A stretch of 64,000 nt of DNA from Rhipidocladum racemiflorum (Eukaryota; Streptophyta; Magnoliopsida; Poales; Poaceae), in contig CM070584.1 of the NCBI GenBank assembly GCA_036346355.1, positions 27,560,039-27,624,038 on the forward strand, written 5' to 3'. A model generated the notes under the pieces. The model saw nothing but the letters and a program-made list of their open reading frames with translations. It did no database searches and was not told the origin of the DNA. Both the position numbers and the translations under genes were made by a program. Shown here in pieces: positions 21,318 to 32,939 of the stretch. Each line of letters opens with the position of its first letter. Positions within the stretch are counted from its first letter, which is position 1.

Positions 21318-21713
21318 GTCATTTGAACAGCGGTCGATTCTTAAATCAAACAGAGTTAGATATATATTGAGTTCACTCAAAAGATTAGGTTGTTAGGGAA
21401 CTGTAGATGCCGGGTAGGTCTCAGACTTAGGATATATTGACTCTGAAACCATATTAAATTTTATACACTAATTAGTTCGTTCAAAACTTTAAGCTGCGAG
21501 GAAAAGGTGAGCAGTGTTCTAATACTTCAACATGAGATACTAATAAGCAATGACAGGTTCCACATGAGAACGAGGGAGAGAACTAATAATTGTGGAATGC
21601 ACAGCATAATCTATACATAAAGTCCCGCAGCAATTGAAAATTGTAGACGTGAAGTAGTAGACTCAAATGCCGGTCAAAAGTAAATCTTAAGAACCATACC
21701 AAATTAAACTGCC
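21318..21713. other. Unique-looking DNA, left copy of a local duplication (part)
   Basis: Bases from about 21577 to 21729 resemble 31390-31577. Shared blocks are AATCTATACATAAAGTCC, CAATTGAAA..GTAGACGTG and ATGCCGGTCAAAA. The earlier part (21318-21576) holds nothing I recognise. The LINE is inserted at the end of this stretch. Confidence 0.5.
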
Positions 21714-21805
21714 AATCAGGGGAGTGTATGGATCGATGAACCAGGGAAGACCTGTGGCTTGTGTGATAGAGAACGATCGCAGGTCTGGGAGAGAGAGGGA
21801 CGACC

Positions 21806-24464
21806 ATGGCGCTCGGTGAGGGCACAACGGAGATTTCGTCGGCCGGCGACCCCTGCAGATCGTTGACACCTGGTCAAATCCAGGACAACAAAGAGGATCG
21901 GAGGGCTCTTCTTATCAGTGGCGGAGCCAAATGTTGTCACGGTTGGGCCGTGGCCCAACCAATGGCTGGCCGGCCGGCCACTCAGTAAATCACTCGAAGT
22001 CGAAGAGATTGCCTCCAGCCACCAGGAGTCCACGATGCGAAAGCGAACGCCAGGACTCGAAGTCTCGAAGTCGAAGAGACGCCGATGCACGACGTCGCCG
22101 AGTCGCCGACGTGAACATCAGGACGCGGACACCGGGAGACGGATGCTAGGACGCGGACGCCGGATGGCGGTCACCAAGACGCGGACGGCGGACACACGCC
22201 AGGAGTCCAAGACTCAAACTCTCGAAGTCATCAAGGTACCTCTAGTATTGCGCTCATTCTCAGCATCTAAAATCACAAGGGTATCTTCACTAGCAACTGA
22301 CGTAGCATAGCAAGATCATATGCCAAAACATGCATGCGGAGCATGCTCCGAAGCATTGGATCTTTCTGCGATGTCTGTAGAGGAGGTTAATTATCTTATT
22401 TACTCTAAACCATAGAAACTCTCTACTTATCATGCAACTCATTAATTGAAATATAATTTTCTTCGCATAGGCTACTCATGCCCTGGTACAATTACTGTTG
22501 CAAAACTTTATTATTATATTTGTATTATGCTTTTGATACATTATGTATTTATATGTTGCCCTGTTAGATGATTTTAAAAAAAATTGGACCAACCCTAACT
22601 AAAATCCTGGCTACGCCACTGCTTCTTATGGGGCGAAAGGTAAAATCGCCACCATCTTGTAGATCGGCGCCACCTGGGGGTCTGGATGGTTTGATTCTGC
22701 CTTCGCTTGAGGGGCAATCTCGGAATAGCGCCATTGATACTGATATCAACGATGGAGAGGAGGATTTGGAGGATTTTTTCGGTCAGTTATGGGCCATTCC
22801 TGGTCCTCGTCGATCTAGGGTTAGGGCTACGCGCGAGGCGCTAGTCTGGATTCGTAGAGATCTATTATCCTCCGGAAATTTCTCCATCTCCGATTGCTTT
22901 CCGACTTTGCCTAGTGATTTCCTTGTTTCTAATCCACGTTCCTTGAGTTTTGCGAGAGATTTTTGTGGTGGTGGAAAGGGGAATCCCTCTTTTGCTTCCG
23001 TGGTGAGGATGGCAGAAGGATGGAAGCACTGGGGGCGTGGCGGTGGAGGTCGAGGATGGCGTTCGCCACCTCCGGCGATGCTCCGTGGTCAACGAGGACA
23101 GCGAGGACGATTTCCTCAGAGGAATCAGTATCAGTGGAATCCGCCACAGTTTCGTTCACCAGCGCCTCAGTGACCACATCAGCAGCAAAGTCAGACTCCT
23201 GATACTCAACAAGTACAAACGGCGATGAAAGATCCTCCCAAAGGTACTTCCTCCACAGAGTTGGTAGAGATTCCGCAGACTTATGTGAATTCTATATGTT
23301 ATAATTGTGGTGAACCGGGGCACTTGGTGGGAAACTGTCGGAATCCGAAGCCTTGTTTTGTTTGTGAAGAGGCAGGTCACCAACTGGAACATTGTCCTAA
23401 TCGTAAAAAACCTCAACAGATTGCTAGGTATATCGGTAGTGCGGCTGATCGGCTAGGTTTTTATCATCTTGAAATTCATGCATCGAGTATCAGTTCAGAT
23501 TTCAGGTTTAAGAATTGTGGGATCATTACAGTGGATCAAGGAGAAATTTCTCGGGCTGAACTGGAAAAAAACTTAGCTGACATCTTTGATGCTCACTGAC
23601 CATGGCAAGTTAGAGAATTGGAGGCATTTAGGTTCCTTGTTAGATTTCCCCCTCAAAAGAAAGTAGCTGACTTAGCCCTTCTTCCTAGTTTCAACCTAAA
23701 CAAACCTCGGGTTACGGTTTATATAGAAGCTTGGAAAGGGGATTTGGATTTGGTTGATGAGCTCCAAGAAGTTTGGATTCAAATTAGAGGAATTCCCCCG
23801 AAATGGTGTTCTTGGAAAGTCTTCGAGCAAATTGCTTCTTGCTTTGGAATATTGTTGAATGTAAATTGGACAGGTATGTTTAAAAGCTTTTATGAAGTGG
23901 TTAGAATGCAAATTGCCTGCAGAGATCCTTCTAAAATTCCGCAGCAAAGAGTTATGGGGGCTGAGAAAGTTTTGTTTCTCATGCCAGAGAAGGAGTAGGA
24001 GGGTGGATGATCAGGGTAAGACCATTCTTCAGAAGGCCCAAGAACTTCAATAGCAAAAAAACCTGGAGAAATGCCCCAAGCCTAAAGGTATTTCTTCATC
24101 GAGCTCTTTTGATACATTTAGTGTTAATGAATTAAATTTGCTATTGTAAGGAATTGATATTGTCATGGGTAGCTCGGCTGCTGAAAAAAGTGATAATGTT
24201 ACTTTATGTAAAGAATTTGATGCTCTGAGAATATTGAAAAATAAAGAATCTATCTTTGTGGGTGATTTGTCTAAAAGTAATGATTCTGTTTCAAGTTCTA
24301 CTGAAGAACTGAATCTGGGGAATGAGAAAATTTTCATTGCCTCCCCGGTTTCTCTGAGGGAGAATGAGGGGGAGGGGGATTGTGATTCTAAAAATGAGGA
24401 TGGTTGGACTTTAGTAGGAAAATGTAGACGGGGCAAGCACCCCATGAAAACAAGAGGGAAATGA
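21806..24464 (+). pseudogene. LINE ORF1 (RNA-binding, gag-like), decayed and split by a hAT element
   Basis: It begins MALGEGTTEISSAG. The frame runs to the hAT insertion and resumes exactly in frame behind it (ALL|MGRKVKSPP). An Arg/Gly-rich stretch lies near 23020-23110. Two zinc knuckles follow, CYNCGEPGHLVGNC (23298) and CFVCEEAGHQLEHC (23355). Next is a region like DUF4283 of plant LINE ORF1 proteins, with ELEAFRFLVRFPPQKK, VWIQIRGIPPKW and FYEVVRMQIACRDPSK. The C-terminal part is Ser/Glu-rich and ends KHPMKTRGK. In-frame stops are TGA at 23171, TGA at 23597 and TAG at 23996. A frameshift lies between about 23999 and 24165. The protein would bind LINE RNA. The ORF1 stop overlaps the ORF2 start as ATGA at 24461-24464. 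Confidence 0.85.
21916..22621. mobile_element. Non-autonomous hAT element, 706 bp, with 8-bp duplication CTTCTTAT
   Basis: The terminal inverted repeats are CAGTGGCGGAGCCA (left) and CAGTGGCGTAGCCA (right, minus strand). CTTCTTAT is repeated at 21908-21915 and 22622-22629. Both the end sequence and the 8-bp duplication are typical of hAT. The interior is GC-rich at 21960-22200, with repeated GGACGCGGAC-like units, and A/T-rich afterwards. It encodes no transposase. It sits in the coding part of LINE ORF1. Confidence 0.92.
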
Positions 24465-27400
24465 GAGGTATATTCTGGAATGTTAGGGGATTGGGTCAAC
24501 CTGGGAAGACCCAGTGCTTGATGGACCTCATTAGAAATCATAAAGTGGATTTTGTAGGATTCCAAGAGACTAAAAGAGAGAATTTTAGCGTTTCGTTTCT
24601 TAATTCTATAAGTTGTTCAAAAAATTTTGAATGGCATTGGTTGCCAGCTAAGACCACTGCAGGTGGTATCTTAGTTGGGATTAATAGTGATATCTTGGAG
24701 GTGGCGCTTGTTGAATCAAAAGTTTATTCTATTCAGTGTTTACTTAAATGCAAGGACTGAGTTTATGTGGAGATTAGTAGTAGTCTATGGTTCTCCTTAT
24801 GAAGAGGGGAAACAAGCCTTCATTTCTGAGTTGCATGATATCCTTGTTGATGATGAGCACACTCCAACCCTTATTGGGGGTGATTTTAATTTGGTTAGAT
24901 CTAAATCTGATAAGAGTAATGGTAAGGTGGATATTAAATGGTGTGAAAAATTTAATGAGTGGATAAATATGTGGGGGCTTATGGAACTAAAGCTATCTGG
25001 AAGACAATTTACTTGGTCTAACAATCAAAGTAATCCAATAATGTCGGTTATTGACAGAGTATTTTGTAGCACTTCTTTTGAACAAAAATTTCCGTTGGGT
25101 TCGGTTTCCTCTCTTGCCAGGATTGGTAGTGATCACACTCCAATTATTTGGGATTCGGGTAATAATGTTTCTTATGTCATGCCTGGGTATAAATTCGAGA
25201 AATGGTGGCTTTTACATGAGAAATTTGACTGCTCCTATTGGAGAGATGTGTGCTATTGACAAATGGCAGTATAAAATTAGAAAAATTAGGAAGGTTACTA
25301 AAGGATGGAGTTTAAATGTAGAAGCGGAAAAAAGAAAAAGAAAGAATCTGATCCTTAAGGAATTTGCTGACCTAGATGTCCTTATGGAATCTGGACCTCT
25401 CAATCCAGAGGAGGAAAAAAGATGGTTTGACATGAAAAAAAAGTTGGAAAAAATCTGGGCTATGGAGGAATATAAGGCTAGACAGGGAGCTAGAGAGAGG
25501 AATATACTAGAAGGTGATAGGAATACTAAATATTTCCACGCGGTGGCGAATCACAAAAGACGTAAGAATATTATGTCGGTTCTTGATGGGCCTAAGGGGC
25601 CGGTTTATGATACCAATGGAATGATTAACATTGCTTGTGAGTTTTATAAATCTTTGTTCGGCTTTGAGTCTAAACCTAATATTAATTTGGGGGACAATTT
25701 TTTCAATAATGATGATGCTATTACGTATGATGAAAACATGAGTTTAGAAGCTACCTTTACGGAGGAAGAAGTTAGAAAAGCGGTGTTTGATTCCTATGCT
25801 GATGGTGCTCCTGGTCCGGATGGCATTGCATTTTTCTTTTATCAAAAATATTGGCATACTATTAAAGAGGATCTGATGGATTTGTTTCAAGATATGGATA
25901 AAGGTGAACTCGATTTGTATAGACTGAATTATGCGATGATCTCTTTAATTCCTAAAGAAAACAATGCTAGAAGTATTAGACAGTTTAGACCCATTAGTCT
26001 TTTGAATTGTAGCTACAAAATTATTACCAAAGTGCTGACTAATAGGATTGGTCCTATTTGCAATAGAATTATTTTGCAAAATCAGACTGCCTTCATTAAA
26101 AACAGATTTATCTTGGAGAGTGTGGTTACAGCACATGAGGTTATTCATATGATCCACAAGGATAAAGACACGGGTCTTGTTTTCAAGTTGGATTATGAGA
26201 AAGCTTATGACATGGTAAATTGGGATTTCTTATTAGATATCTTAACTAAGAGAGGTTTTGGTGATAAATGGCGTTTGTGGATCTTTTCTATTTTATACAA
26301 AGGTTCTGTTGGGATTAAAATAAACAATATGGAAAGTAAGTTTTTTTATACTGGTAGAGGTTTGAGACAGGGGGATCCCCTTTCACCTATCCTCTTTAAC
26401 TTGGTGGCTAATGTCTTTGCTAGAATTTTACATAAAGTGGCTAATGTTGGTTTGATTAGAGGGTTTTGTGATAATTTTTGTCTGGGTGGTATTCTTAGTT
26501 TACCGTACGCTGATGATACCCTTTTATTATTTGTGAAAAACGATGATAGAGTTGTCATACATCTTAAATGGTTCTTAACTTGTTTTGAGCAAATGTCGAG
26601 CATGAGGATTAACTTTCATAAAAGTGAGTTGATTGCTATTGGTTGCGATAAAACTGAGACGGAGAGATATGCTAAGTTTTTTTGCTGGAAGATTGGCTCT
26701 TTCCCTATTAAATATCTTGGTATCCCTCTTCATTATGATAAGATCAAAAGAGAAGATCTCCAACCGCTTGTGGATAAGATCTTAAAAAGAATTGCCTGTT
26801 GGAGGGGGAAACTTCTTTCGTATGGGGGTCGGGTCATGCTCATTAAATCTTGCCTAGCTAGTATTCCGCTTTATCTCCTTTCGTTTTTTAAATTTCCCAA
26901 GTGGGCTTTAGATATAATCAATTCTCATATGGCGAATTGTCTTTGGAATGACTTTGAGGGACATAATAAGCTTCACTTAGCTAATTGGCACTTGGTATGT
27001 ATGGAGAAAAGTTTTGGTGGCCTTGGGATTCCTAATATCAGAGATTTGAACTTGTGCCTTTTGGTTTCTTGGATAAAGAGATTCTGTGCTGATGATTCTA
27101 GACAGTGGAAAGATCTGATTAGATTTAAATATAGAACTGAAAGACCGAATATTTTTTGTTGTGATTCGGAGTATGCTTCTAATTTTTGGAAAGGGGTTTT
27201 GTGAGCTATGCATGCTACCAAGTTGGGTTACAAATGGAAAGTTGGGAATGGCAATAAGGTTAGATTTTGGGAAGACATTTGGTTTGGTCATTCTTGCTTG
27301 GCTACCCAATTTTGGGAGTTATACACTATAACTAATGAGAAAGGCCTTACTATTGCGGAAATTTGGGATGGTACGATGTTTTAATGCACTTTTAGAAGGA

Positions 27401-28083
27401 GCTTTTCAGATAGACTAATGATTAAGTGGATGGAATTAAAAGAAGTAGTAAATAGTATTAAGTTGGTGGATGAGGATGATGCTTTAATTTGGTAATACAA
27501 TAGTAATGGTGTTTATTCGGTGAAATCTCTTTATGCTATTATCAGTTTTAGAGGAGTTTTGCCTGTTTTTATACTTTCGATTTGGAGTTTAGTTGTTCCT
27601 CCTAGAATTCATTTGTTTCTCTGGCTCCTCTCTCATAATAAGATTATGACCAAAGATAATCTGTTGAAAAGAGGTTTTGATAAGGGTGCTAGTTGTAGCT
27701 TCTGTGCTGAAAATGAATCTATTTCCCATCTTTTCTTTGAGTGTGTTATTGCTAAAGATATTTGGAATTTGATCAATAACTTCTTTGATATGAAGATTGG
27801 CTATAATTTTGAGTCGGTTGCTCGCTATTGGGTTAGCAATAAAAAGAATGCTGGTTTGAACACTATTTGTGCAGTGGTAATGTGGAGTATATGGAAATTG
27901 AGGAATAACATGATCTTTTTGTCGCAGATTTGGTCAAATATGAAAGCTCTTTATAGGATAGTACTCATGTCGCTAAGAAACTGGAAGCCGCTGTTCAAGA
28001 AGGAAATGGGGGCGCTGTTGGACCGGTTTTGTTCAAGACTGGAGCAAATGTGTCAAGCGTCGTTGTGCTTGGAAGGGACCTAG
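24461..28083 (+). pseudogene. LINE ORF2: endonuclease, reverse transcriptase and zf-RVT-like end, decayed
   Basis: It starts MRGIFWNVRGLGQPGK, an APE-type endonuclease N-terminus. It continues with FVGFQETK, GGDFNLV, a DRVF block and GSDHTPI. A frameshift near 24755 and another with sequence loss near 25225-25260 change the frame. The reverse transcriptase follows with PGPDGI, LIPKENNARSIRQFRPISLL, FKLDYEKAYDMVNW (first Asp), GLRQGDPLSPILFNLVANV, LPYADDTLLLF (catalytic YADD, near 26500) and KYLGIPLHYDK. The C-terminal part has CSFCAENESISHLFFEC, the zinc-binding region of plant non-LTR reverse transcriptases. In-frame stops lie at 27202-27204, 27382-27384 and 27493-27495. The stretch 25051-27201 is open for 717 codons, so the decay is moderate. 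Confidence 0.92.
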
Positions 28084-28285
28084 TCGATTTGGGCATGACA
28101 GATGTGTCGGATCTTGATGATAATGATATTCCTGAAGATCTGCAACAAATTTCATCTTATCTTAAGAATATCATGAACTGATTGTCGTTTATTTTGATAA
28201 TGTGATTTGGTGATGTTTTGATGACTTTGGGAATGTTTCCCTGTTTTGATGTGGTTTGTTATGCTCTTGTAATGACTGGACTGTG

Positions 28286-30632
28286 TGTGACACTACGGTA
28301 TGGTGTGACATTATAAAATGTGAAATTAGAGGATAAAACCTTACGACTTGAGGTTTACTCGTGTTTTTGGGCCTTTTGAAGTGTTGTGTCACCACGGAGT
28401 GTCGGAACCTTATAAATGGTGCATGATGAGGTCAAAAACATTATGAGATGTGGAATTAAGGTTAAAACCATAGGGTATGGAGGTTAATAGCATTTTCGGG
28501 CCGTTTCTGGGGTTTTGGGCCTTCCCGGGGGAGTTTGGGCCTAAAAGAGGGGGTTGTGGGCTTTGGTGGGATGGAGTGGGAATCCATTTAGGATTAGGAA
28601 CAGGTGTGGGGGGCTGTTAAAAGGCCTCCCCCCTGCCCCCTTGCGCCCCACACCCTGCCCTTGGGCGCCCCCACCTCTCCCTCCTTGCCCTAGCCGCCAC
28701 CCCCACCTTCCCCTCTCCCTTGCATGCGCCTCCACCTCCCCCATTGCTCCCCTTTGCTCCCCACCTCTCCACCACCTCTCCTCCACCCCCTTGCTGCCCT
28801 AGGGTGGTCTCCCCACCCCTGCACCTCGAGGATCCATCCTTTGGAAGCGAGGAGCGAGGAGCGTGGAGCGAGGAGCGATCCGGGTGGAGTTTCGTTGGGA
28901 TTTCGGTCGTCGGGCGAAGGTATGGTCATGGTACTCCTTGGGGTTGGGCTAGGTACTGTTCTAAGGGTGTTTATCATGATTTTAGATCAATTGGTGGTGC
29001 TGGATTTGAGTAGATTGGAATAGATCTAGATGTTGCCACGTTTCTGTTTTGGGACAGCATGAGCAGTCGACCTAGGGTTCAGTTTTTCGCCAATTTAGAT
29101 TTGGAATCTGGTCATATGGATGTTGAAGAAGTTGTAGATAATTTAATTATATTTCCGTGGATATAAAGAAAGTTAAATTCCGCCCAGCCGTTTGAATGTT
29201 ATGGCTGTTTAACCGAGCGTATTAAAATCTGTTACGTGATTGGAACAGATCACGGTAATCTGTAGATTAAACAACTTTAGATTCCGAATCAGTCTTTCCA
29301 TATACCAAGAAAAAGTTGGGAAATTTCCTAAGATACGCGAGGATGTACTCGTTTAATTGATTCGGAGTCCCAGAACTCAAGTTATGCCTTTTGGAAGGCT
29401 ACTGTCCCGACGGGACAGAACCGCTGTTTTCGGGTTTTGCGAGTAGTTGGCAATGTCGGGGTAGATGAGGGTTTGCGTACTGTTTTGTGGTCATGATTGT
29501 GAGTGTGTGATACCTATGTGCAGGTGGTGTGACTCCGGGAGTGCCTTCTACTTCCCGCCAATCCGTTGCCCGTGGTTGAGGCAAGTGTATTGTAATGAAT
29601 AGCGGTTTGTAGGATTGCTAGTTGAGACTAGATGAACTTGATTATATGACTTGATCACTTGCCATGCTTTAATGTTTTCCTATGATATGATGAGTATGCT
29701 ATGATGCCATGTGTTAAATATACAAGTTTATGATGATGATGGCATATTTACATACATGGCATGTTACATGGCCCGGGCGGTGAGAAAGTCATAACTAGTC
29801 CGGGAAGGTCGGTGAGAAAGTTATGACTAATCCGGAGAGCCAATGAGTAAGTCCTACATCGTGATTCCATTCACCGCGGTGAACGGAAGCGAGGAGTAGG
29901 CACCCTCCATCTTCGGGATGGAAGGGGGGAGAGGGTGCACACCGACGGGTGTGTACTCAACCATACCGGTATGAGTTTCCAAGGAGATATGTGCATCGCA
30001 TTGCATTACATTGCATTGCATTATATGAGGATGATTTATGATGATGTCAATGATATGCTTACACTATGAATATGAGATGTGTATGATGTTGTATGTGAAA
30101 AAGTGGTGATGAAGGTATTGGAATGTGTTTTCTTGTTCCATTGCAATATACATGCTGAGTGATGAACTCACGCTTGTGTTTATGTTGTTTTCTTTTAGGT
30201 ACCATGAATCCGACATGCGGGAAAGGGAGCTAGTCACACGTCATCACTTAGCATCACACATTTGAACAATGACATGTTCCTTCCTTTATGGTTATGGTTA
30301 AGTCTTTGAGCTAAACTGTGGTTTCGATGATTCGTTGGTCGTTATGAGTAAATGATTAGTCCACATTTGTCATGTGACGCATAGAATTTATATCCTTAGT
30401 GGTATGGTGGCTGTTTCTCCGTTTGATCATGTTATTGCTATCGTTCATTATGCTATATTGACATGTTAGTATTGTTGTTGCTTCAATTCATGTTAAAACA
30501 AAGGAGATGCTGCCGAAATCTCGGTTTTTAGCATGTGCGCTTTTGCTAGAATTTATGTTTAATTGTGGTATTTAGATGTTGTTTAGCTTATGTTTGGTAG
30601 CATTCAGGCATATTAAATGCCGGGGTGTTACA
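28286..30632 (+). mobile_element. Solo LTR, family F1, in the LINE 3' UTR, with duplication CTGTG
   Basis: It starts TGTGACAC and ends GGGGTGTTACA. CTGTG is repeated at 28281-28285 and 30633-30637. It carries CTGTCCCGACGGGACAG (29402-29418), CACCGCGGTG and CATACCGGTATG (29962-29973). Unlike other copies, its first 99 bp are followed at 28385 by a second, diverged LTR start (TGTGTCACCACGG), so the 5' end is duplicated or recombinant. Confidence 0.9.
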
Positions 30633-30766
30633 CTGTGTAAGATAATATGGTTTCTTGATGAAACTGGGGCATTATGTTGCCCTTTTGATAAAAAAAAATC
30701 AGGGGAGTGTATAAATTAATGAAATCATCAGCAGATGAGACCTGATAATGATGTGTTCTTTTAGTA

Positions 30767-31027
30767 CTCCCTCCAGTCTGGTAATATCTGTCGTTTTGGA
30801 CATCGACACGGTATTCAAAACACAACTTTGACCGCTAATTTTTATTATAATATATTTATAAAACCCAATAAAATTATAATATTATGAAAGTACTTCTCGA
30901 GACAAGTCTACACATATAATTTTTATGTATCCAATTTAAATATTTAAAAATATATTATTAGTCAAAGTTTCAGAAGTTTGACCATCACTATATCCAAAAC
31001 GACAGGTATTATGAAAACCGGAGGGAG
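30767..31027. mobile_element. Stowaway-type MITE, 261 bp
   Basis: The ends are CTCCCTCCAGTCTGG and its near-complement ...CCGGAGGGAG. TA duplications are at 30765-30766 and 31028-31029. The interior is A/T-rich, and an internal CGTTTTGGA.ATCG / CCAAAACGACAG pair extends the inverted repeat. This matches the Stowaway (Tc1/mariner-derived) pattern. No coding sequence. Confidence 0.92.
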
Positions 31028-31132
31028 TAGCTTAATCTCATTAATCTGTCCATTTCAGACAATGAAATTCAGACCCTACTCGGTTGCGCTGGCGCTAAAT
31101 GATTAATTAAAGTCAAGCGCAGATAAACTGTA

Positions 31133-31367
31133 CTCCCTCTGTCCCACAAAGAGTGCATTTCTAGTGTTCAAATTTTGTCCCACAAAGAGTGCATCTTTAG
31201 TCCGTAGGGCCCAGCTGTAAGTGTATGCATGCTCATTTAAGTGCTTGTGGAAACCGAAGCATCATCATGCTTGTGTATGGAGTAATGAGGGTCACATTAG
31301 TCATTTACCTTGCACACTAATCTGTCTTAAAAATCCTAGAAATGCACTCTTTGTGGGACAGAGGGAG
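31133..31367. mobile_element. Second Stowaway-type MITE, 235 bp
   Basis: The ends are CTCCCTCTGTCCCACAAAG and its complement CTTTGTGGGACAGAGGGAG, a long near-perfect inverted repeat. TA duplications are at 31131-31132 and 31368-31369. The CCCACAAAGAGTGCAT block occurs twice at the left end (31143 and 31179). It differs clearly in sequence from the MITE 100 bp upstream. Confidence 0.93.
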
Positions 31368-31369
31368 TA

Positions 31370-31700
31370 GAAGTGTAGTAAAGAGCTTGGAACTCATTAA
31401 TTGTAGAGTACACAGCCTAATCTATACATAAAGTCCTGTTCCAGCAATTGAAATTTCTAGACGTGCATGCAGTAGTAGACAGGGAGAAAAACAAATAGCT
31501 AGCCCGAATCCACAAATGCCGGTCAAAAATAAATCCTCAGAAGCATACAAAGTTGAACTGCCAATCAGGGGAGAGTAGAAATTAATGAGATCTGCAGTAG
31601 CAGATCCTTTGATAATGATGTGTTAAGATCCTGGGCGGCTGCGCCAGCGCTAGATGCTTAAAGTTAGCTCATATGCGTACAAACCTTGAAATAATCATGT
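31370..31700. repeat. Right copy of a local duplication of unique-looking DNA
   Basis: 31390-31660 repeats, with divergence, the sequence formed by 21577-21729 joined to 30699-31110 once the LINE and the first MITE are removed. Shared blocks include ATGCCGGTCAAAA, ACTGCCAATCAGGGGAG, GATAATGATGTGTT and a GGCGCTAAATGA / GCGCTAGATGC pair. The duplication therefore predates the LINE and both MITEs. Confidence 0.7.
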
Positions 31701-32179
31701 GACGCATAGGCAGCTGGGGTCGATGTAACAACAGATTTGGTGGTAATCATCCTCTCCCACAAGGTTTCAAATTTCTTTTTTCGGTTTACATCTTGTTACC
31801 CTTCGAAATCTAAAATTTTAACAAAATCTCATTATTTCGAACGAAATCTAGACAAAATCCAAAAAGTAGAATTCAAATCCAAAATTTTTTGAACCGGCAA
31901 AACCGAGATTTCGAACAAAATTGGAGAAATTTTGATAAATTTTGTCAAAATCTCAGCAAAATTAAACTGAATGAAAAATAGTTCAACCAACGTTAAAAAA
32001 TTTTGAAAATTTTTGCGGATTGTCCTAACGTATCATTGATGTTCCCATAGAAATTTCATATGCTAATCAAGCATGAGGAATTTTTGAAAATTCTGACAGC
32101 GCTATTGGTATGATAAAAACTGAGTACATGTATTGCTCATGATAGAAAAAGATGTAACCTTGGCTCTATATAAATAAGT
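31701..32179. other. A/T-rich spacer
   Basis: Repeated AAAATTT/CGAAATCT-like words occur at 31780-31980. No gene or mobile element is recognised. The end of the stretch has a TATATAAATA box at 32167-32176, only four bases before the tRNA-like sequence. Confidence 0.4.
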
Positions 32180-32258
32180 TGACGTAGCTGAGTGGGCTAA
32201 GGTAGGCTCCATCACTCAGTTCTCTCTGAGGAGGGCGTGGGTTCGAATCCTAATGTCA
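32180..32258 (+). other. tRNA-like sequence (Ser/Leu-type boxes), possibly a tRNA-derived SINE head
   Basis: An A-box-like TAGCTGAGTGG (32185) and a perfect B box GGTTCGAATCC (32240-32250) are spaced as in a class II tRNA. Six of seven acceptor pairs can form if the ends are placed at about 32178 and 32260, and T-arm pairing is partial. A run of seven T's follows at about 32273, as a Pol III terminator would. The anticodon arm does not fold in the standard place, although a CTCAG...CTGAG hairpin lies in the middle. It is therefore a tRNA pseudogene or the head of a SINE, not a confident functional tRNA. Confidence 0.45.
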
Positions 32259-32905
32259 AAAAAACGTTACTCTTTTTTTCAGTTTCTTTTTTTGCCTATC
32301 AATTCAATTAACCAACCATCTCCAAGCAACATTAGAAAATAGTTATGATATTTCTTTGCCTTCACCTAACCAACTATCTCCAAGCTAGTAGCCATAGAAG
32401 CAAACAAAGGTTACGGCCATATACTTGATTGATTAGCTTGGATCGTGTAGTAGATCACAGCCACAAGTCGCTAGATCGATCGAATGAACCACACGATGAC
32501 ATCCAAACGAATCGCATTGTTTCATACTTGGCAACATTCTCTAAGAGAGCAGCATCACCAAGTGGGCTATTTCTAATCTCCAACTTGTTAGATTCTTGCA
32601 TCTTTTCATAAACATAAATCCTAGTGTTAATATTACTTTTTTTTCACTTTTTTTTGCCTGTGTTCACCTAACCAACCATCTCTATGCGATGTTAGATAAT
32701 TCTTATGACAGTTCCTTGCTTTTACCTAACCAACATCTCTAAGCTAGTAGCCACAGAAGGAAAACGAAGCTTGGCCATATACTGGATTGATTAGCTTGGA
32801 TCAAGTGAAGCAGATCACAGCTACAATTAGCTAGATCAATCGAATGAACCGCATGATGACATCCAAAGGGATCGCATTATCTCATACTTGAAAACTATCG
32901 ATGTT
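32246..32905. repeat. Tandem duplication, period about 371 bp
   Basis: 32246-32545 and 32617-32900 match with divergence. Shared blocks include CTAACCAAC.ATCTC, AAGCTAGTAGCCA, GGCCATATACT, GATTGATTAGCTTGGATC, CGAATGAACC and GATGACATCCAAA. The second copy starts with the last bases of the tRNA-like sequence (AATCCTA.TGT), so the duplicated unit included its 3' end. Confidence 0.8.
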
Positions 32906-32939
32906 CAAAACCCCGGGGTCCCTAGATCGAGCTTATAAA

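Larger units (their letters stand above)
21730..30698 (+). mobile_element. Full-length LINE retrotransposon (about 5.9 kb net), with 14-16 bp target duplication
   Basis: The duplication AATCAGGGGAGTGTAT is at 21714-21729 and again directly after the terminal A run at 30697-30712; the first two A's are ambiguous with the tail. The element has a 76-bp leader, an ORF1 with zinc knuckles, an ORF2 with endonuclease, reverse transcriptase and a C-terminal zinc-binding region, a 3' UTR and a short A tail (30690-30698). Subtracting the hAT insertion with its duplication (714 bp) and the F1 LTR with its duplication (2,352 bp) leaves about 5.9 kb, normal for a plant LINE. Stops and frameshifts in both ORFs make it inactive. 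Confidence 0.92.
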
